Positions 1 through 4,800 of a DNA stretch of 5,809 nucleotides are shown one piece after another. A program made the position numbers and the translations under genes. The notes beneath the pieces were generated by a model. It did no database searches. It was not told the DNA's origin and was given only the letters and a program-made list of their open reading frames with translations. Source of the stretch: an uncultured Eubacteriales bacterium (GTDB taxonomy: Bacteria; Bacillota; Clostridia; Lachnospirales; Anaerotignaceae); NCBI GenBank assembly GCA_934552695.1, contig CAKTER010000104.1, positions 1 to 5,809 on the forward strand, written 5' to 3'. Positions within the stretch are counted from its first letter, which is position 1. Every line of letters begins with the position of its first letter.

Positions 1-11
1 CCCCCCTCCCC

Positions 12-40
12 TTGCATTTTTTCTGCAAAAAGCATATAAT
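12..40 (+). promoter_or_regulatory. Putative sigma-A-type promoter of the GNAT-patatin operon
   Basis: A perfect -10 box TATAAT lies at 35-40. A partial -35 element, TTGCAT, lies at 12-17 (only TTG matches the consensus), with an ideal 17-bp spacer. Transcription would begin around 46-48, giving a leader of about 50 nt before the ATG at 100. The surrounding DNA is clearly AT-rich against a GC-rich background, as expected for a promoter. An imperfect inverted repeat (arms 13-22 and 27-34, loop CTGC) fills the spacer and could be an operator or chance. The weak -35 suggests modest strength or dependence on an activator. Confidence 0.6.
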
Positions 41-83
41 AGCTTTCATCTTATCGCATTATCCGACATGTTACATTTTTACA

Positions 84-92
84 AAGGGGGTG
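84..92 (+). promoter_or_regulatory. Strong ribosome binding site for the acetyltransferase gene
   Basis: AAGGGGGTG differs from the ideal AAGGAGGTG by one A-to-G change and sits 7 nt before the ATG at 100, which supports that start. A second G5 run at 95-99 directly abuts the start codon and is too close to act as a Shine-Dalgarno sequence. Confidence 0.75.
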
Positions 93-99
93 CCGGGGG

Positions 100-639
100 A
101 TGGAAACCCAACACTTGTTTTTACGGCCTTGGGCCGAATCCGATGCCGCTGCGCTGTATCGCTATGCCTGTGACCCGGCCATTGGCCCCCGGTGCGGCTG
201 GCCTGTCCACACCAGCGTAGAAGCCAGCCGGGAGGTCATCCGGCAGGCGCTTTCCGCCCCCGGCACCTTTGCCGTCGTGCGAAAGGAAACCGGGCTTCCC
301 ATCGGCAGTATCGGCTGGAAAGCCCCGGCTGCTGCTCCGGCCTTCCTGCGTCCCGGCGAGGTCGAGCTGGGGTATTGGATTGGCCGTCCCTATTGGGGAC
401 AGGGGCTTATTCCCGAAGCCGTCCGGGCCCTGCTGGCTCTCTGTTTTGCCGACCCGGCCTGCCCCGGGGTTTGGTGCGGCTATTACGACGGCAACGAGGC
501 CTCCCGCCGGGTACAGGAAAAATGCGGCTTTGTGTACCACCATACCGAGCCGGACAAGCCCTGCCCCCTGCTGGGCAACCGGCACACCGAACACTACACC
601 TATCTCTCTCGCAAGCTTTGGAAGGAACGTATGCCATGA
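100..639 (+). CDS. GNAT family N-acetyltransferase (RimJ/RimL-type, Acetyltransf_3)
   Basis: This 179-residue cytoplasmic protein should transfer an acetyl group from acetyl-CoA to an amine. The acceptor (protein N-terminus, small molecule or drug) cannot be read from the sequence. It has the family layout: an N-terminal L-x-L-R-P strand (residues 6-10) followed by a helix with E-S-D; a central strand around G68-S-I-G; the strand E-L-G-Y-W-I (89-94) leading into the acetyl-CoA pyrophosphate loop Y-W-G-Q-G-L (98-103) and its helix; and the late N-E-A-S-R-R-V-Q-E-K-C-G-F segment (132-144), typical of RimJ/RimL relatives. Length is normal for the family. The ATG at 100 is chosen because a strong ribosome binding site precedes it. 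The stop codon overlaps the start of the patatin-like gene (ATGA, 636-639), so the two are probably co-transcribed and translationally coupled. The family assignment is firm; the substrate is unknown. Confidence 0.9.
   Translation: METQHLFLRPWAESDAAALYRYACDPAIGPRCGWPVHTSVEASREVIRQALSAPGTFAVVRKETGLPIGSIGWKAPAAAPAFLRPGEVELGYWIGRPYWGQGLIPEAVRALLALCFADPACPGVWCGYYDGNEASRRVQEKCGFVYHHTEPDKPCPLLGNRHTEHYTYLSRKLWKERMP
622..626 (+). promoter_or_regulatory. Ribosome binding site inside the GNAT gene for the patatin-like gene
   Basis: AAGGA lies 9 nt upstream of the ATG at 636 and within the last codons of the acetyltransferase gene. It supports 636 as the start rather than any in-frame codon further upstream, because the patatin fold begins immediately after this ATG. 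Confidence 0.65.
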
Positions 640-1496
640 AAACAGGGTTGATTTTGGAGGGCGGCGCCATGCGGGGTATGTTTACCTGCGGCATCCTCGA
701 TATTTTTATGGAAAACGATGTGGTTTTTGACGGCGTCATCGGCGTTTCGGCCGGAGCCGCCTTTGGCATCAACTACAAATCCCGCCAAATTGGCCGGGCT
801 ATCCGCTACAACAAGCGGTTTTGCCGGGATCCCCGGTATGTGGGCCTGCGCTCCCTCCTAAAAACCGGCGACCTGTACGGGGCCGACTTTGACTGGAACG
901 TTTTGCCCAACCAGCTGGATATTTTCGACGTGGAGACCTACCGCACCAACCCCATGGCTTTTTACGCCGTGTGTACCGACGCCGACACCGGGCAGGCCAT
1001 TTACCACCGGTGTGACACCGGCGACGCCCACGACTTAACCTGGCTGCGGGCCTCGGCCTCCATGCCCGTGGTGTCCCGGCTGGTGGAGGTGGATGGCTAC
1101 CGGCTCACCGACGGCGGCGTGGCCGACTCCATTCCCGTCCGCCATTTCCGGTCCATGGGCTACGACCGGAACGTGGTGGTGCTGACCCAGCCCCGGGACT
1201 ACCGGAAAACCCCCAGCCGCCTCCAGCCCCTCATCCGGCTGGCCCTGCACAAAACCCCGGCGTTGGCCCGGCTGCTGGATGAGCGCCCGGCCCAGTACAA
1301 CGAGACCCTGGACTATATTATCCGGGAGGAGGCCGCCGGCCGCCTGCTGGTGCTTAGCCCCGAGGAACCCTTAAACATCGGCTCGGTGGAGAAAAACCCC
1401 GACGAGCTGGAACGGGTCTATCAGCTTGGCCGTACCGTTGGCCTGGCCCGGCTGGCGGAGGTCAAAGACTATCTGGCCCAACCTTTGCCAAGGTAA
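636..1496 (+). CDS. Patatin-like phospholipase / serine hydrolase (YjjU-like)
   Basis: This 286-residue protein belongs to the patatin (PNPLA) family, lipid acyl hydrolases using a Ser-Asp dyad. The oxyanion-hole loop G-G-A-M-R-G is at residues 9-14. The nucleophile elbow G-V-S-A-G is at 36-40, with Ser38 encoded at 747-749. The catalytic Asp is Asp159 of D-G-G (encoded at 1110-1112), preceded by L-R-A-S-A-S-M-P (137-144), which is characteristic of the bacterial YjjU-like subgroup. The C-terminal part, with Y-N near residue 218 and a closing N-P-D-E-L-E-R-V-Y-x-x-G segment, also resembles that subgroup, and the length is typical. No signal peptide or membrane segment is visible, so it is probably cytoplasmic and may act on membrane lipids or small esters. 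The ATG at 636 overlaps the upstream stop codon. An in-frame extension upstream to 192 exists but only reads the GNAT gene out of frame, so it is not used. All catalytic residues are intact. The substrate is not known. Confidence 0.92.
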   Translation: MKTGLILEGGAMRGMFTCGILDIFMENDVVFDGVIGVSAGAAFGINYKSRQIGRAIRYNKRFCRDPRYVGLRSLLKTGDLYGADFDWNVLPNQLDIFDVETYRTNPMAFYAVCTDADTGQAIYHRCDTGDAHDLTWLRASASMPVVSRLVEVDGYRLTDGGVADSIPVRHFRSMGYDRNVVVLTQPRDYRKTPSRLQPLIRLALHKTPALARLLDERPAQYNETLDYIIREEAAGRLLVLSPEEPLNIGSVEKNPDELERVYQLGRTVGLARLAEVKDYLAQPLPR

Positions 1497-1514
1497 GAGC
1501 GCATAGCTCTTTTT
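1495..1514 (+). terminator. Candidate intrinsic terminator overlapping the patatin gene stop codon
   Basis: AAGAGC (1495-1500) and GCTCTT (1506-1511) form a 6-bp stem with a 5-nt loop, GCATA, and the T-run continues to 1514. The first arm begins inside the TAA stop. The stem is short and only half GC, so it may terminate weakly or act together with the downstream elements. AGCGCA at 1498-1503 could instead pair with TGCGCT at 1521-1526, giving an alternative fold. Confidence 0.4.
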
Positions 1515-1516
1515 CC

Positions 1517-1541
1517 CGGGTGCGCTGTGTCCCGTTTTTTT
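1517..1541 (+). terminator. Weak candidate terminator with a seven-T tract
   Basis: CGGG (1517-1520) can pair with CCCG (1531-1534) across a 10-nt loop, immediately followed by seven T residues (1535-1541). The stem is only 4 bp, so on its own this is marginal. The long T tract directly after a GC stem is the main support. It could combine with the preceding hairpin as one composite termination region. Confidence 0.3.
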
Positions 1542-1611
1542 GCCGATACAAGAAACGCTTATTCTTGTCATAGATTTCTTTCCTTTCTGCTTAACCCGGG
1601 CAGACAGGGGA

Positions 1612-1646
1612 AAAGGCGGTTGCTCAAAAGAGCAACCGCCTTTCTT
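1612..1646. terminator. Strong hairpin terminator, probably bidirectional
   Basis: AAAGGCGGTTGCTC (1612-1625) and GAGCAACCGCCTTT (1630-1643) form a perfect 14-bp stem with an AAAA loop. On the plus strand the stem ends in TTT followed by CTT. On the minus strand it ends in TTTT and then CCCC. The A-flanked and T-flanked stem between convergent genes is the usual form of a shared bidirectional terminator. The T tracts are short, so efficiency may rely on the very stable stem. Confidence 0.8.
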
Positions 1647-1659
1647 GTGGAAAGAACCC

Positions 1660-1690
1660 AAAAGGGGCGCAGGCCATTTGCCCACGCCCC
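1660..1690 (-). terminator. Minus-strand intrinsic terminator for the SLH protein gene
   Basis: Read on the minus strand, GGGGCG-TG-GGC, a 5-nt loop AAATG, and GCC-TG-CGCCCC are followed by TTTT (1660-1663). In minus-strand RNA the two TG/TG positions form U-G and G-U wobble pairs, giving a continuous 11-bp stem and a U-run. In plus-strand RNA the same positions are C-A mismatches, so the element favours minus-strand transcription. It lies about 205 nt beyond the stop at 1895 and just before the bidirectional hairpin, which would act as a backup. Confidence 0.7.
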
Positions 1691-1894
1691 AAAAGGAAAA
1701 ACAATTTACGTTTCGATGGTTTGCCGGGCTTCTTTCGTCTGTCGCCGCTCAGCTGTCCTGTGCCCGGCACAAAGCATCCGGCAGGGAGCGTTCAGAGGGA
1801 GCCCCTCCCAAGCCAAACTACGGCTGTTACCGGCCTGGGGCCTCTTCCGCCGCCTCGGGTCGATTCAGCCCCTTCGGCTGCCAGGCGCCCTGCC

Positions 1895-4800
1895 CTACAT
1901 CCGCTCATACTTCTCAAAGAAACGGTGGAGTATGGCGGCAATCTCCCTACGGGTCGCCGTCCCCTGCGGGTCAAGCAGCTCATCGGATTTTCCCTTTATC
2001 AATCCGTTGCCCACCGCCCATTCCATTGCCGTCGTTGCGTAATCGGTAATCTTGTCTGCATCCTTAAATGTGTCCAAATTCCCCTTCCCCGCCGTATCGT
2101 AGCCCTGATAGCCCGCATAGCGGTAGAGGATGGCGGCAAGCTGTTCCCGGCTGATGGGGATCTCCGGCCCAAAGCGGTCTTTGTCATAGCCCATAAAAAT
2201 GCCGTTTTCTGCCGTCCATGCGATAGCGTCTGCATACCACATTCCGGCTTCCACATCGGCAAAGCTGCTTTTGCCCGTTGGCGCCGGGCTATCCTCCATG
2301 CGCCAAAGAACGGTCGCCATCATGCCCCGCGTCACCGTCCCCAAAGGACTAAACAGGGTTTTGCTTGTCCCAAGCATCCACCCATTTTCATAAACGAACA
2401 GGACATCGCCGTAGAACCAGTCCTTTTCGGAGACATCGGCAAAGGGGTTGGCGCCCGGGCCCGGCGCTTCCTCCCTGTGCCAGCCTGCATACACGGTCCG
2501 ATCCTGGGTCAGATAAACGTCGGAAACCGGCTCCGTTAAATCCCGATCGCTGTACCAGCCGGCAAAGGTATACCCGTGCCGGGTCGGAACGTATTGGGTC
2601 AGGTCGATGTAGGTGTTGTACGTACCCCGCACATTGGTCATATCGCTGCCGCCGCCGGTTTCAAAACGCAGCGTGTGGTAGGCCACCGGCACATTGTAGC
2701 TGCTGCCGGTGTAGGTCCAATGGGCGTACACGGTGGTATGATCCGGGAACACGGTGTCCGTCGTAATCATCGTGCCGCCGCTCTTTTCGGTGTACCAGCC
2801 ATCGAAGCGGTAGTTGCGGCGGGAGGCATCGGGCAGGGAGGCCAGCTTCTGGTCGGCGGTGGTCATGCTGTCAACAGAGGGTGTGCCGCCGTTGCCGTCA
2901 AAGGTGATGGTGAATTCCTCCACGACCTTATCCTCCACCGTCAGCGTGCCGTTAACCCTGTTGAGGGAATACCGCTCGTCCCAGCCGGGTTTGAGGGCGG
3001 CGATGGGGACGACGGTGTAGGTCCCGGGGGTATTCTGCGCCGTATCCGCCGTGACCTCCTCGTTATTTGCGTCAAGCAGCCGATAGGAAAGGGCGTTTTC
3101 CAGCACTGTATCCCGGTCGTCCGTGCGTCCTTCGCTCTCCAGCAGGCCGATACAGGTCACAAGGTCTGTGGGCAGCGCATCGCCCTTGGTGATGGTTGCG
3201 CTGCCTGCCGTCACGGTGAGACCTCGTACATAGACCCTCCCACCGGCAAAGACAGTACTATGGGTCCATGGCGACCACGACGCCGTAGTATCGGATACAT
3301 AGAGAATATCGATATGGGTATAGCCCGCCTTGATCGCCCGGACCTTCGTCGTATAGTGGGACACCCCCGGCTCGCTGGTCGTATCGACGGTTTCCTCGTA
3401 AATTTCAAAGATCCCCTGCTCTTGCATAATCGCCGACCAGGTGCCGTTTTCGCCGGGATTTAGCACCTTCCACTTGTAAGTGCGGGTATCTCCGTAGACC
3501 CAGTCGCTTACATCGACTGCTGCTCTAAAGCCGGCAAAGATGTACTGGCGCACCGTCAGCGGGGCGGTAATGGGCGCATCGTCATCTCTGGTGATGGTGA
3601 CGGTGTAGACATCGGTTGCCAGTCCCCCGCTCCCCGCCGCATTTTTGGCGTAGTGCAGGGTCCCGTCATTGTCTATGCGGATGCTGTCCAGAATAGAGGG
3701 AGAGGCGGGCGGTGTGATGGCAATAATCTTTGCACCCTTGGGCACCTCCCCCGGCTTAAAGAAATCCGCCGCCGTCCGTGTGCCTTGCTGTGCAAAATAC
3801 TCATTTCCTCTGGTCGGAATAATCCGGATTATGGGGTCTACCAGTTCCTCTGCGGAAGGCTCGTCCTTCTCGACAAGCTTTACCCGGATGGCGGCTGTTA
3901 CCGCAGGCTCCGGCTGCTGGAAGATATCTTGGTCATCTTCGTCAAGCACCAGCGTGCCGGTGATGGTCTGCCAATCCGAGGACTGTGCATCATAGGACGA
4001 TTCCTCCCATACTACGTCAACCCAGCACCAGGCGCCGTCAGCGCCGTTGATGACCACATCTTCCGGCAAGCCAAGCGCCGCAAAGGTCGTGCCGACCGGC
4101 TTATCGGTAATGGGGTTCGGTTCGTCGGTATCCCGGATGGTGTTTTTGATGGCGTTTATTTTGATGGTGGTCTCCGTCGGCTTGTAGAGGCGTGTGTCGT
4201 CCGGTGTGAACACCACCGTTACCTCGTGTTCGCCCGGAGTCTTGAGGTAGAACGGCGGGGCATTCTTGAAGGAGAACCTGCCGGGGGCGACGGTATCCGA
4301 GCCCTTGGCCTTTGCCACGCCGCCGGTGAGAGTGCCCACCTCTGTGCTGTAGGTTCCCACCTGAAGCTTTCGCCAGGTGAATATGGTATTTTCGGGCAGC
4401 GTAAAATCGCCGTTTTTCCACTGGAATACGGGCGCCTGCGTAATCTCCGTCTCCACCGGGTCGGGCTGCAGCTGAACCTTTCTCACGGCTCGGAGGTCGG
4501 CGCCTTCCGGGATGGTGAAATACTTCTCCAATACGGTGCGGTTGACCTCGCCGTAGATCGTCTGCTCCTCAAACGAATGGGGGTCGTAGGTCGAAAAGTC
4601 CCACGAGGTGACGACGGGCATATCGTAGCCCGACCCGGTTCCATTGGGGTCGTTCACATCGCCCACCGCATTGAAGCTGAATGAATCCGAGAGGCCCAGC
4701 TCCTCAAAGGGCGTTCCGATTTTTTTGTCGGTAATGTGTCCGACCGTGGCCTCCTGGAATGTGCGGGGAATAACGTTCACATCGATGGTGCATTCCGCCT

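Larger units (their letters stand above)
1497..1894. other. Convergent intergenic region, no gene recognised
   Basis: About 400 bp separate the ends of two convergent transcription units. The left half (1497-1690) is rich in hairpins that look like terminators. The right half (1691-1894) is GC-rich and contains small perfect dyads: TGTGCC-C-GGCACA at 1759-1771, GGGAG-CCC-CTCCC at 1797-1809, and CAGCC-CCTTC-GGCTG at 1866-1880. It also holds a 7-bp direct repeat AGGGAGC at 1783-1789 and 1796-1802. Open frames here have no convincing ribosome binding site, run into neighbouring genes or hairpins, and encode low-complexity Arg/Pro-rich sequence, so no CDS is called. The right half could be a structured 3' untranslated region of the minus-strand gene, a degenerate repeat element or decayed sequence; these cannot be told apart here. 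Confidence 0.6.

Noticed and set aside
68..76. Small palindrome ATGT-T-ACAT in the operon leader
   Set aside because: Nine bases in AT-rich DNA are expected by chance, and nothing else supports a binding site.
192..635. Upstream in-frame extension of the patatin-like gene
   Set aside because: The extra residues are an out-of-frame reading of the GNAT gene, and the patatin fold starts right after the ATG at 636, which has its own ribosome binding site.
1371..1685. Minus-strand 104-codon open frame
   Set aside because: It runs through terminator hairpins and antisense to the patatin gene. Its sequence is a translation of these structures rather than a protein family.
1721..2539. Plus-strand open frames covering the intergenic region and the SLH gene end
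   Set aside because: They overlap the SLH coding sequence antisense, use Arg/Pro-rich low-complexity residues and show no motif.
2576..3463. Long plus-strand open frame (295 codons) antisense to the SLH gene
   Set aside because: It lies wholly opposite a convincing coding frame with recognisable domains. Its translation has no family motif, and high-GC genes commonly leave open antisense frames.
3653..4684. Long plus-strand open frame (343 codons) antisense to the Ig-like modules
   Set aside because: No convincing ribosome binding site or recognisable domain. The minus-strand frame explains the sequence.
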